This document shows positions 1 to 10,247 of a DNA stretch of 64,000 bases, in pieces (position 1 is the first letter of the stretch; the number at the start of each line of letters is the position of its first letter). The notes under the pieces are model-generated. The model was not told where the DNA came from and made no database searches. It saw only the letters and a program-made list of their open reading frames with translations. The DNA is taken from NCBI RefSeq assembly GCF_012276755.1, contig NZ_JAAXKX010000008.1:1-64000 (forward strand), read 5' to 3'. The translations under genes were made by a program, and so were the position numbers. The stretch is from Marichromatium bheemlicum (GTDB lineage: Bacteria; Pseudomonadota; Gammaproteobacteria; Chromatiales; Chromatiaceae).

Positions 1-283
1 GGTAACGATCCCCTTCACCTTCGACGGCTATCTGACCCTCGTCGACTCGCTCGGCCGCGCCCTGCATCCACGCAAGCGCGGGGCGATCCCGGCGGAGCTG
101 CCCGACATCCTGTCCCGACTCGGCATCGCGCCGGAGCGCTTCGTCGAGCACGCGGGTTTCCTGCTCAAGGGGTTCGGTGCGGCGATCGGCGCACCAGAGC
201 AACTGACCGCGCTCGCCGCACGCCGGGAGTGTCGTTATCTACGCGGATTACGGCGCGCTCGGCTGTTGTTCTCAACCGTCTGA
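1..283 (+). pseudogene. C-terminal fragment of a REP-type (Y1/IS200-like) transposase, cut by the window edge
   Basis: An open frame runs from the window edge to TGA at 281-283 and gives about 93 residues. It contains a stretch reading LVDSLGRALHPRKRGAIP followed by PDILSRLGIAPERF. I recognise this as resembling the C-terminal tail of the long Y1/IS200-like transposases linked to REP sequences, which usually read LVDWTGRA..KRGAIP..LPPILERLG. That assignment is from memory of the family. The N-terminal catalytic HUH/tyrosine part would lie outside the window, so I cannot tell whether the full gene is intact. The last 20 residues look abnormal for the family, and a second, more decayed copy of the same tail lies at 615-775, so this locus looks degenerate. 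REP-like hairpins occur at 54.8-58.6 kb. Confidence 0.55.
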
Positions 284-373
284 AGGAAGATCACACCAGC
301 GTTTCACGGAAATGCTGCGGAGGATCTTCTTCCGCTCAAGGCATTGGCATCACTCGACGGGGTGTCAACCCCC

Positions 374-536
374 TCTATTCACAAATAGACACTGCGGCAT
401 GTCCGCGACGGTTGAGAAACTCGATCGGTGAAAAATCGCCGAGCGACTCGTACGGTCGGTTCGTCGAGCCAGTCGTCGGTCTGTTGGCGACCTCCTCGAG
501 GGTGTTGAAAAGCCAGACATCGAGGACCTCACGGTG
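374..536 (-). pseudogene. IS3-family OrfB transposase C-terminal remnant
   Basis: Read on the minus strand, this stretch gives HREVLDVWLFNTLEEV, then NRPYESLGDFSPIEFL and a TAG stop at 376-374. This matches the characteristic end of IS3-family integrase subunits, which usually read FREEVLDAYLF..LEEVR..EWL..YN..RPHESLG..TP.EF. In the middle, the expected DDWLDE segment is present only in a neighbouring frame, so there is at least one frameshift with a small deletion. No DDE catalytic region remains upstream. It is a dead fragment sandwiched between two transposase-tail remnants. Confidence 0.65.
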
Positions 537-614
537 GAGGCTGCAGGAATCAGGAGGCCTGAGTGTCGCTGACCGATGCGGTCTTTATCCAATAGCATTT
601 GCTGATACGTTGAT

Positions 615-775
615 GCGATGGCCCTGCATCGAACATCCAGGCCGAACACCCAGGCTTTTTGCTCACAAGGAACTCGATGCGGCAATCGGTGCGCCGGAGT
701 GGATGACCGCGTTCGCGCACGGTGCGAGCGCCGTTATCTGCAAAGCGCAACGGCCTACCTGGGTGTTGTTCTCGG
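615..775 (+). pseudogene. second, decayed copy of the transposase tail at 1-283
   Basis: The DNA from about 651 to 772 aligns by eye with 152-273. Shared blocks include the segment around GATGCGGCAATCGGTGCGCC (compare GGTGCGGCGATCGGCGCACC), the CGAGCGCCGTTATCT segment and a final TGTTGTTCTC. A CCCTGCATC block near 620 also matches the first copy, but the DNA between the two blocks is missing here. The frame is broken by substitutions and length changes, so no protein is expected. Confidence 0.6.
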
Positions 776-830
776 CCATCGGCATGGAGATTGCGCCGGC
801 ATCCTTGCCGGACGAGTACACCGCCAACGC

Positions 831-1985
831 TCAGTGCAGCGCACCCTCGAGGATCGCCCGCACCTCGGCAGTATTGATGTCACCACGCTCGCCGAGCGGC
901 AGCAGGTGGTTGTCCTCCAGGCCGGCGACCAAGGTGTCGATCACCGTAGCGTCGAGCCCGGCGTCGGCAAGCGAGGTCTCGACGCCCATGCGCTGGAAGA
1001 ATGCCCGGGTGCGAGCGATCGCCTGATCGATACGCGCCTCCGGGTCGCCCTGGTCGATCCCGAACACCCGTTCGGCGTACTGCAGCAACTTGTCGCGCTT
1101 GGCCTCGCGGCGGACCTGCATCAGCGCCGGCAGTACGATGGTCAGGCTGCGCCCGTGATCGATACCAAAGTGCGCGGTCAACTCGTGACCAATGCGGTGA
1201 GTGGCCCAGTCCTGCGGTACACCACAGCTGATCAGACCATTGAGGGCAAGCGAAGCGGCCCACATGATATCGGCGCGCACGGCCAGATCATTGGGGTCGT
1301 CGAGCGCCTTGGGGCCGGTCTCGATCAGGGTCAACAGCAGCCCTTCAGCGAAACGGTCCTGCACCCGGGCATCGGCGGGGTAGGTGAGGTACTGCTCGAT
1401 GACGTGGACGAAGGCGTCGACCACCCCGTTGGCGATCTGACGTGGCGCCAGACTGAGTGTCGTCGAGGGGTCGAGGATGGCGAAACGCGGCCGCACCAAC
1501 GGGCTGTAGAAAGCGAGCTTACTGGTCCCGCGGGTCACCACCGCGTTGATGTTGGTCTCCGAGCCGGTCGCCGGCAGGGTCAGTACGCAGCCCAGCGGCA
1601 ACGCCTCCGGCACCGGCGCATGATCGGCGAGGATCTCCCAGGGATCCTCGCCCGGATAGCGCGCGGCGGCGGCAACGAACTTGGTGCCGTCGATCACCGA
1701 GCCCCCGCCGACGGCGAGCAGATAGTCGAAACCACCGGTGCGCACCCGCTCGACTGCGCGCATCAGTGTGTCATAGCGTGGATTGGGTTCGATACCGCCG
1801 AAGGGTTCCCAGTCGAAACCGGCGAGCGCAGCGGCCACCTGGTCGTAGACGCCGTTGGACTTGATCGAGCCACCGCCGTAGAGCATCAGCACCCGCGCGC
1901 CGGCGGGTACGGCCTCGGCGAGCGCGGCGATCTGGCCGCTGCCGAAGTGGATACGGGTTGGGTTCTCGTAGACGAAGTTGTCCAT
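831..1985 (-). CDS. yqhD: YqhD-type iron-containing alcohol/aldehyde dehydrogenase
   Basis: This 384-residue cytosolic enzyme of the iron-dependent alcohol dehydrogenase superfamily closely resembles E. coli YqhD, an NADPH-dependent aldehyde reductase that removes short-chain and lipid-peroxidation aldehydes. The start MDNFVYENPTRIHFGSG and the YGGGSIK cofactor loop are typical. The GGGSVIDGTKF segment lies near residue 95. The metal-site region reads GVVDAFVHVIEQY, then WATHRIGHELTAHFGIDHG, and supplies the Asp and three His ligands. Length is normal for the family. It is divergent from an AraC-type regulator with a shared 209-bp promoter region, the same arrangement as yqhD/yqhC in enterobacteria, so aldehyde-responsive control is likely. 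The substrate range is inferred from the family. Confidence 0.9.
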   Translation of the reverse strand: MDNFVYENPTRIHFGSGQIAALAEAVPAGARVLMLYGGGSIKSNGVYDQVAAALAGFDWEPFGGIEPNPRYDTLMRAVERVRTGGFDYLLAVGGGSVIDGTKFVAAAARYPGEDPWEILADHAPVPEALPLGCVLTLPATGSETNINAVVTRGTSKLAFYSPLVRPRFAILDPSTTLSLAPRQIANGVVDAFVHVIEQYLTYPADARVQDRFAEGLLLTLIETGPKALDDPNDLAVRADIMWAASLALNGLISCGVPQDWATHRIGHELTAHFGIDHGRSLTIVLPALMQVRREAKRDKLLQYAERVFGIDQGDPEARIDQAIARTRAFFQRMGVETSLADAGLDATVIDTLVAGLEDNHLLPLGERGDINTAEVRAILEGALH

Positions 1986-2071
1986 CGCGACTCCTGTTGA
2001 TTCGGGACAAGGGGCGGGTGTCGCCCGTGACCTTTCCAGCCTACCCCGCCGGCGCTCCTCGCTGAACCGAG

Positions 2072-2151
2072 GATCCTGTCAATCGCTTGCCTGATCCTGC
2101 CGTATCGAGCTAAATCACCACATATTATGGTGAATAGACGATAAGATCCTG
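2072..2151. promoter_or_regulatory. candidate operator repeats between yqhD and the AraC-type gene
   Basis: The heptamer GATCCTG occurs three times here, at 2072, 2093 and 2145. The first two are 21 bp apart, two helical turns, which is the spacing usual for direct-repeat sites of AraC-family dimers. An AT-rich stretch (CACATATTATGG) lies between the second and third copies. That these are binding sites for the adjacent regulator is inference. Confidence 0.3.
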
Positions 2152-2194
2152 CTCAAGCCTCCAAAAAACAGCGCCAGACGCAAAACGCCGAGCA

Positions 2195-3127
2195 ATGCCC
2201 CCAGGACTCCACCAACAACTCGCGCAGCTGCGCGCCGCCCATCCGGCAAGCAGGCGCAACGGGACCTTCGATACCGACATCGCCGGGGTACGGTTGTTCT
2301 GGACGGACACACCGGTTGCACGGACCCCGTTGATCTACGAACCCGGGATCGTGATCATCGCCGGCGGTCACAAGACCGGCTATCTCGGTCGTACCCGTTT
2401 TAGCTATGACCCCAATCATTACCTGATCGTCACCGTGCCACTGCCGCTCGAGTGCGAGACCCACGCCAGCCCCGCCACCCCGCTCCTGGGTCTGTTCGTC
2501 GCTATCGACTGGACGTTGCTCCACGAACTCGTCGCGCAAGTCTGCGGCGGACTCGCCCGAGTCCGCACCGCAGCAGCGGGACTGCCACGCGGGCTCGCGC
2601 CGGTGGCGCTCGATACGGAGATGATCGCCACCACCGCCCGGTTGTTGCATGTGCTCGGCTCGGCGCAGGACTCGCGCGTGCTGGGGCGAGCGCTGGTACG
2701 CGAGCTACACTATCGTGCCCTACTCGGCCCCCATGGTCCGGCGCTGTGCGCACTCACTCAGCACCAGGATGCCGACGCACGCATCGCCCGCGCCCTGGCG
2801 CGCATCCATCGCGACTATGCCAGCGCGCTGAGCATCGAGGCGCTGGCCGCCGAGGCGCACATGGGGGCCTCGACCTTCCATCGCGCCTTCAAGCAGGTCA
2901 CCGGCGAGACCCCGTTGCGTTATCTCAAGCGCATCCGGCTCGATCGCGCTCGGGCGTTGATTGCCGGTCAGGGTCTGCGCGCAAGCGTCGCTGCCACCCG
3001 GGTCGGTTACCAGAGCGCCTCGCAGTTTAGCCGCGAGTTCAAGCGTCACTTCCGTCTCTCACCGGCGCAGATGCGGGCGCACTCGGCCACGACTACGGGA
3101 CCGATCCCGGGTGAGCCCACCCCCTGA
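2195..3127 (+). CDS. AraC-family transcriptional regulator, YqhC-like
   Basis: This 310-residue protein has an AraC_N-type sensing domain in the first about 190 residues (YEPGIVIIAGGHKTGYLG, then YLIVTVPLPLECET). A C-terminal DNA-binding domain with two helix-turn-helix units follows. The first is seen in LSIEALAAEAHMGASTFHRAFK and the second in GYQSASQFSREFKRHF. The cupin-like N-terminal sequence is the type found in YqhC and related regulators. The gene diverges from yqhD, so it probably activates that gene in response to reactive aldehydes. The ATG at 2195 has only a weak Shine-Dalgarno sequence, but the protein reads from the expected first residues of the family. Specific naming as YqhC rests on the neighbour and is inference. 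Confidence 0.82.
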   Translation: MPPGLHQQLAQLRAAHPASRRNGTFDTDIAGVRLFWTDTPVARTPLIYEPGIVIIAGGHKTGYLGRTRFSYDPNHYLIVTVPLPLECETHASPATPLLGLFVAIDWTLLHELVAQVCGGLARVRTAAAGLPRGLAPVALDTEMIATTARLLHVLGSAQDSRVLGRALVRELHYRALLGPHGPALCALTQHQDADARIARALARIHRDYASALSIEALAAEAHMGASTFHRAFKQVTGETPLRYLKRIRLDRARALIAGQGLRASVAATRVGYQSASQFSREFKRHFRLSPAQMRAHSATTTGPIPGEPTP

Positions 3128-3138
3128 GCAGAGCGCAC

Positions 3139-5132
<1,994 letters not shown>

Positions 5133-5292
5133 GATTCAATCCACCTCTCGTCCGCCTACCGTGGCGGTTGATACTCCATCTTGATTGGTCGCCAACACGC
5201 TGGTTGGTCGACGATTGTCTGGGCGCATAGACTGTATAGCGAACGCGGCGGCGTCAACGTGGATCTGCAACGGTCACCGGCGGGGGACGCAA

Positions 5293-6714
5293 ATGGGCCA
5301 GGAGATCGCCAGCGAGCGCTTCAGTGAGGCTGATTTCGCCACCTTCGCGGCACGCTTGCGCGAGGAGACCGCACTGCTTGCAACCTGGTTCGCCGAGGGG
5401 CGGCTCGAGCGCAGCGGCGCGATGCTCGGTTTCGAACTCGAGGGGTGGCTGGTCGACGAAGCAATGCGCCCGGCGCCACGCGCCCCAGCGCTGCTCGCCG
5501 CCCTGGCCGACCCGCAGGTCGTCCCCGAGCTGTCAGTGTTCAACATCGAGATCAACGGCGAACCCGTCGCGCTCGAGACCACCCCGCTCTCGCGACTGGC
5601 CGAGGCACTGGCCGGACCACTCGAACGCGCTCAGGCCAGCGGCGCCAGACTCGGCCTGGCCGTCGCCACCATCGGCACCCTGCCGACCCTCACCGCCGAA
5701 CAGCTCGATGTCGGCGCGATGTCGCCGCTGGCCCGCTATCGCGCGCTCAACGCCCGGATCTTCGCGCTGCGCCAGGGACGAGCGCTGTCGCTGATCATCG
5801 ACGGCGCCGAACCACTGGAGCTGCACTGGCGCGACGTCATGCTCGAGGCCGCCGGCACCTCCTTCCAGATCCATCTGCAGGTCGATCCCGAGCACGCGAC
5901 GCGGGTCTACAACGCCTCCAAGATCCTCAGCGGCCCGATGGTCGCGATCAGCGCCAACTCACCGTTCCTGTTCGGTCATGCGCTGTGGGAAGAGACGCGG
6001 ATCGCGCTGTTCGAACAGGCCGTCTCGGTCGGCGGCGCCATCCTCCAGGAGCGAGTCAATTTTGGCCAGCGCTATGCCGCGCACTCGCTCATCGAGACCT
6101 TCGAGGCCAACCTCACACGCTACCCAATCCTGCTGCCGCAGTGCAGCGACGCCCCCCCTGAGGCGCTCGCCCATCTGCGGCTGCACAACGGCACCATCTG
6201 GCGCTGGAACCGGCCACTGATCGGCTTCGACGACGCTGGTCGGCCCCACCTGCGCATCGAACACCGGGTGGTCCCGGCCGGCCCCACGGTTGCCGATTCC
6301 ATCGCCAACACCGCACTCTATCTCGGCGCAGTACAGGCGCTCAGCCAGGACCCACGGCCCGCCGAGACACGACTACCCTTTCCTCACGCCATGGCCGGCT
6401 TCTACGAGTGTGCTCGTGCCGGTCTGGCCGCACGCATCCGCTGGCTCGACGGACGCGAACACCGCGTCGCCACCATTCTCCGCGACGACCTGCTGCCACG
6501 CGCTCATCACGGCCTGGCAGCGCTGGGGATATGCGCGAGCGAACGCGATCACTGGCTCGGGATCATCGCCCAGCGCCTCGCCCAACGGCGCACCGGGGCG
6601 GCCTGGCAACGTGCCTGGGTGGCACGCCACGGCCACGACATGAGTGGCCTGACCGCCGCCTATCTGACTCGCCAGCGCGCCGGGCAACCGGTGCACCGAT
6701 GGACCATCGACTGA
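5293..6714 (+). CDS. glutamate-cysteine ligase family 2 (GCS2)-like carboxylate-amine ligase
   Basis: From ATG 5293 (MGQEIASERF, with a GGGGGAC ribosome site just upstream) the protein is 473 residues. It carries the glutamine-synthetase-like fold of the GCS2 family: LGFELEGWLVD near residue 45 (ATP/metal Glu), FNIEINGEP, then SFQIHLQVDPEHA in the centre and RIEHRVVPAGPT near residue 320. Family members join a carboxylate, often Glu, to an amine using ATP, but many, including this subfamily, have unknown substrates. The next gene, 42 bp downstream on the same strand, encodes an M14-type deacylase, so the two probably form an operon. An upstream ATG at 5185 would add 36 unconserved residues. 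True glutathione synthesis by this enzyme is not established. Confidence 0.75.
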   Translation: MGQEIASERFSEADFATFAARLREETALLATWFAEGRLERSGAMLGFELEGWLVDEAMRPAPRAPALLAALADPQVVPELSVFNIEINGEPVALETTPLSRLAEALAGPLERAQASGARLGLAVATIGTLPTLTAEQLDVGAMSPLARYRALNARIFALRQGRALSLIIDGAEPLELHWRDVMLEAAGTSFQIHLQVDPEHATRVYNASKILSGPMVAISANSPFLFGHALWEETRIALFEQAVSVGGAILQERVNFGQRYAAHSLIETFEANLTRYPILLPQCSDAPPEALAHLRLHNGTIWRWNRPLIGFDDAGRPHLRIEHRVVPAGPTVADSIANTALYLGAVQALSQDPRPAETRLPFPHAMAGFYECARAGLAARIRWLDGREHRVATILRDDLLPRAHHGLAALGICASERDHWLGIIAQRLAQRRTGAAWQRAWVARHGHDMSGLTAAYLTRQRAGQPVHRWTID

Positions 6715-6756
6715 CACGGGCCGCGCGCCCACTCCGAGGACGCAGAGACCATCGCC

Positions 6757-7791
6757 ATGTTGCAACAGCTCGATCACCTGCCCGACGACCTACTCGAGAC
6801 CCCGGCTGCGGGACTCGAGGCCCTGCTCGGCGGCCCGACCCTGATCCACCTGCCGGGGCAGCGCCCGGCACCACTGTTCGTCTCGGTGCTGCTCCATGGC
6901 AACGAGACCGTCGGTTGGGAGGCGCTGCGTGCCCTGCTCGCCGCACGTCTCGCCCGAGATGGCGAGCTGCGCCTGCCGCGCGCACTGAGCCTGTTCATCG
7001 GCAATGTCGCCGCCGCCACCCATGGGGTAAGACGCCTGCCCGGACAGCCCGATTACAATCGGGTCTGGCCCGGGACCACGCCAGATCACAGCCCCGAGCA
7101 ATTGATGATGGCCAAGGTCGTCGAGCTGATGCGCGAGCGCGCGCCCTTTGCCAGCGTCGACCTGCACAACAACACCGGCTGCAACCCGCACTACGCCTGT
7201 CTCAACGTCCTCGACGCGCGAACGCTGCAGCTGGCACACCTGTTCGCCCGCACCCTGGTCTACTTCACCAGCCCCACCGGGGTGCAGTCACAGGCCTTCA
7301 CCGGCATCTGCCCAGCGGTGACCCTCGAGTGCGGCAAGGTCGGTGAACCGGGCGGGATCGCGCACGCACGCCGCTTCGTCGAGGCCTTACTGCAGCTCGC
7401 CGAGCTGCCGACAAGGGCGCCGACGGCGCGCGAGTACGACCTGTTCGAGACCGTCGCCCAGGCACGTATCCCCGCCACGGTGCACTTCGGTTTCCCCCCC
7501 GAGCAAGCCGATCTGGTGCTCGACCCGGCACTCGAATACCTCAACTTCTGCGAGCTTCCCGAGGGCATGGCCTTTGGCCAAGTTCGACCCGGTCAAGGAC
7601 TCTGCATCGAGGTGCGCGACAGCGCCGGACGCGACCTCAGCAGCACCTTCTTCGAGATCAGCGACGACGAGCTGCGGCTACGCCGGCCGGCCATGCCCTC
7701 GATGCTCACCCGCAACGAGGTGGTGATCCGCCAGGACTGTCTTTGTTATCTGATGGTCCGCCGCCAGCCGCCGCGTGAACAACACGGCTGA
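6757..7791 (+). CDS. M14-family succinylglutamate desuccinylase/aspartoacylase-like zinc hydrolase
   Basis: This 344-residue protein has the M14/AspA fold with zinc ligands in LLHGNETVG near residue 48 (HGNE gives His and Glu) and DLHNNTGCNPHY near residue 130 (His). A likely catalytic Glu lies in AVTLECGKVGEPGG. Relatives remove acyl or amino-acid groups from small amides. It follows the GCS2-like ligase by 42 bp on the same strand, which suggests the pair makes and breaks the same amide bond. ATP-dependent ligase plus peptidase operons of this kind have been described for GCS2/ATP-grasp amidoligase systems, but the substrate here is unknown. It ends 3 bp from the convergent elyC-like gene. 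Confidence 0.75.
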   Translation: MLQQLDHLPDDLLETPAAGLEALLGGPTLIHLPGQRPAPLFVSVLLHGNETVGWEALRALLAARLARDGELRLPRALSLFIGNVAAATHGVRRLPGQPDYNRVWPGTTPDHSPEQLMMAKVVELMRERAPFASVDLHNNTGCNPHYACLNVLDARTLQLAHLFARTLVYFTSPTGVQSQAFTGICPAVTLECGKVGEPGGIAHARRFVEALLQLAELPTRAPTAREYDLFETVAQARIPATVHFGFPPEQADLVLDPALEYLNFCELPEGMAFGQVRPGQGLCIEVRDSAGRDLSSTFFEISDDELRLRRPAMPSMLTRNEVVIRQDCLCYLMVRRQPPREQHG

Positions 7792-7794
7792 GCC

Positions 7795-8586
7795 TCAATT
7801 CGAGACCGGACGCGGCGCACCGACGACCAGACGGCGCAGCCGATACCACAACCAGCCGATGTGCTCGTGGAGGGCGTAATAGCTGACCACGAAACCATGC
7901 GCCGAGGGCAGCCAGTCGCGATAGCTCCAATCCTTGGGGTCGGGATCGTGGAGGAAGCCGGTGGACGCGGCGATCGGCGTCAGACCGACCTCCTTGAACA
8001 CCGCCAGGGCACGGCGCAGATGCCAGGCATCGGAGACCAGCAGGATGCGAGTATGACCGGCACGAGCTAGCATCGCGGCCGAATAAGTCGCGTTCTCCCA
8101 GGTATTGAGGCTCTGCGCCTCGACCCCGGCGACCCTGATACCGTACTCATCACGCAGCACCTCGGCCATCAGTTGCGCCACCGGCGGGGTCTCCGGGGGC
8201 GGGCTGCCGCCGCTGACATAGAGCGGCAGCCCGGTGGCGCGCTGCAGACGCGCACCGTAGCGCAGACGACGCAGAGTGGCATTGTCGACGCTCTCCCCCC
8301 CGTACTCTGGAGCCGCGCTCGCCCGCCCGGCGCTGAGCACCAGGATCGCCTCGGCATCGGCCGGGATCGGGTGCGCTGCAGTGGCGAGTGGCGCATGCTG
8401 CTCCAACGGCGCCATCATCCAGGCCCCGATCGCAGGTAGGGTCATCGCCGTAAACGCTAGGGTCGCAGCCAGCAGCACCGCCCGTCCCACCCCGCCGGGC
8501 ACCAGCAACACGGCCAGCAGCAACCCCGACACCAGGATACCGGGCGGCATCAGCAGGCTTTTGAACACCACATAGAGGTCGTTCAT
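7795..8586 (-). CDS. ElyC/SanA/YdcF-family (DUF218) membrane protein
   Basis: The protein has 263 residues. It starts with two hydrophobic helices (ILVSGLLLAVLLVPGG, then VLLAATLAFTAMTLP). A DUF218 domain follows: AEAILVLSAGR, SGGSPPPE, SLNTWENATYSA and RILLVSDAWHLRRALAVF. In E. coli, ElyC affects envelope synthesis and lipid-carrier metabolism at low temperature, and the two N-terminal helices fit ElyC better than soluble YdcF. The gene follows lipA by 16 bp on the same strand, so they are probably co-transcribed. The biochemical activity of the family is unknown. Confidence 0.8.
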   Translation of the reverse strand: MNDLYVVFKSLLMPPGILVSGLLLAVLLVPGGVGRAVLLAATLAFTAMTLPAIGAWMMAPLEQHAPLATAAHPIPADAEAILVLSAGRASAAPEYGGESVDNATLRRLRYGARLQRATGLPLYVSGGSPPPETPPVAQLMAEVLRDEYGIRVAGVEAQSLNTWENATYSAAMLARAGHTRILLVSDAWHLRRALAVFKEVGLTPIAASTGFLHDPDPKDWSYRDWLPSAHGFVVSYYALHEHIGWLWYRLRRLVVGAPRPVSN

Positions 8587-8602
8587 GCGCGACCGTCACG
8601 CC

Positions 8603-9568
8603 TCACAGCGGTGCCTGCAGATCGGCGTGATAGGACGAGCGCACCATGGCACCGCTGGCGACATTGCAAAACCCCATCGCCTCGCCCGCCTCGCGCAGGC
8701 TATCGAACTCCTCCGGGGTCCAGTAACGACGCACCGGCAGGTGCTCGCGCGAGGGCTGTAGGTACTGCCCGAGGGTGAGCATGTCGCAGCCGTGATCGCG
8801 CAGCGCGCGCATCACCTCCAACACCTCATCGCGGGTCTCACCGAGCCCGAGCATCAACCCCGACTTGGTGAGTACATCGGGATGACGCGCCTTGAACGCC
8901 TCGAGCAAACGCAGCGAACCGACATAATCGGCGCCGGGACGGGCCTCGCGATAGAGCCGGGGTACGGTCTCGAGGTTGTGGTTGAAGACATCGGGGACGG
9001 CGTCGTCGACGAAGCACTCGAGCGCAACCGACTCGCGACCGCGGAAGTCCGGCACCAGCACCTCGACGCGGATCCCAGCCTCCTGGGCACGCACCGCGCG
9101 CACGCAGGCGGCGAAGTGAGCCGCGCCGCCATCGCGCAGATCATCGCGATCGACCGAGGTGATGACCACGTAGCGCAGCCCCATCGCCGCAATCGAGCTG
9201 GCGAGGTGCTCGGGCTCGGCGGGGTCCGGCGGCTCGGGACGACCGTGGGCGACGTCGCAGAAGGGACAACGGCGGGTACAGACGTCGCCGAGGATCATGA
9301 AAGTGGCGGTGCCATGGTTGAAGCATTCACCGAGGTTCGGACACATCGCCTCCTCGCACACGGTAGCGAGCTTGTGTTCGCGCATCAGCGCCTTGATACG
9401 CCGCACCTCCGGGCCGAGCGGTGCGCGCGCGCGGATCCAAGCGGGCTTGCGCAACACCGGGGCATCGGTCGCGACCTTGACCGGGATGCGGGCGAGCTTG
9501 TCGCGGCCGCGCTGGTGGGTCTCCGGGGTCGCGCGCGAGGGCGCGCGCAGCGAATCCTGATCAGACAT
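8603..9568 (-). CDS. lipA: lipoyl synthase
   Basis: LipA is a radical-SAM enzyme that inserts two sulfur atoms into protein-bound octanoyl groups to form lipoyl cofactor. Both iron-sulfur clusters are visible: [12 protein letters not shown] near residue 75 binds the auxiliary cluster and CTRRCPFC near residue 105 is the radical-SAM CxxxCxxC. The C-terminal region ends with [11 protein letters not shown], typical of LipA with the RSSY serine ligand. The ATG at 9568 ([10 protein letters not shown]) gives 321 residues, normal for the family. An ATG 27 bp upstream adds nine residues and cannot be excluded. lipB is not adjacent. Confidence 0.96.
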   Translation of the reverse strand: MSDQDSLRAPSRATPETHQRGRDKLARIPVKVATDAPVLRKPAWIRARAPLGPEVRRIKALMREHKLATVCEEAMCPNLGECFNHGTATFMILGDVCTRRCPFCDVAHGRPEPPDPAEPEHLASSIAAMGLRYVVITSVDRDDLRDGGAAHFAACVRAVRAQEAGIRVEVLVPDFRGRESVALECFVDDAVPDVFNHNLETVPRLYREARPGADYVGSLRLLEAFKARHPDVLTKSGLMLGLGETRDEVLEVMRALRDHGCDMLTLGQYLQPSREHLPVRRYWTPEEFDSLREAGEAMGFCNVASGAMVRSSYHADLQAPL

Positions 9569-9878
9569 ACGTTGAATTCCCGACCTCGTGATCACGCGAG
9601 GTTGTTGCGGTTGACGATATCCGCATCATCATCGGGGAGGCGAGACGCGGAGACAAGCCAGAACACCCTGCCCCGTCCACCCCTGATCTCGATCCGCCGT
9701 GCGCGAACCTCAAGTGACCGCCCAATCTCCGGGAGGTTCGCGCATCACATAACCACTTGAACACGAAGCACAATCCATCAGCGCAGCGCCCCCTGAGAAA
9801 TGCGTTACCAGGGAAATCCCATGGGTTCGCGCAAACCGACGTCAGGACCTTTACCGATCAAGGCGTTATGATGGGTCC
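9569..9878 (+). promoter_or_regulatory. intergenic region acting as probable CRISPR leader
   Basis: No gene is supported in this 310-bp gap between lipA and the first repeat. It lies at the end of the array away from the degenerate terminal repeat, so it should hold the leader and array promoter. One clear structure is an 11-bp perfect inverted repeat, GCGCGAACCTC at 9701-9711 and GAGGTTCGCGC at 9733-9743, whose function is unknown. The stretch 9750-9878 is less GC-rich than the neighbours. Confidence 0.5.
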
Positions 9879-10247
9879 GTCGCGCCCTTTATGGGCGCGT
9901 GGATTGAAACGTACCGTGAGACCGCCACCCGGCAGCCCCTTGCCAACGTCGCGCCCTTTATGGGCGCGTGGATTGAAACGCTTGGCAGTGGGGGCCGGTC
10001 ACCCCGAAGCTTTACGTCGCGCCCTTTATGGGCGCGTGGATTGAAACCGCTGCTGGTGCGGGTGATCCTCCCCGGCAGGATGTCGCGCCCTTTATGGGCG
10101 CGTGGATTGAAACAATCCAGGAGTCGACGGGGGCGTTTAGGCGGCATTGTCGCGCCCTTTATGGGCGCGTGGATTGAAACCCCGGTCATTGCCAATGCCA
10201 ATGCCAATGCCAATGGTCGCGCCCTTTATGGGCGCGTGGATTGAAAC
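9879..10247 (+). CRISPR. type I-C-like CRISPR array, leader-proximal part (6 repeats)
   Basis: Six identical 32-bp repeats start at 9879, 9948, 10016, 10082, 10149 and 10216. Each begins GTCGCGCCC and ends GTGGATTGAAAC, with GCGCCC/GGGCGC arms that can form a hairpin. Spacers are 37, 36, 34, 35 and 35 bp. The repeat closely resembles the known type I-C consensus. The ATTGAAAC 3' end and the degenerate last repeat at the far right orient transcription left to right. The fifth spacer (10181-10215) is unusual because it contains a (TGCCAA)n microsatellite. No cas gene occurs in this window, so type assignment rests on the repeat. Confidence 0.97.

Noticed and set aside
618-2000. A 460-codon plus-strand open frame over yqhD
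   Set aside because: It is antisense to yqhD, whose motifs are complete on the minus strand. The start of the frame is in the transposase remnant.
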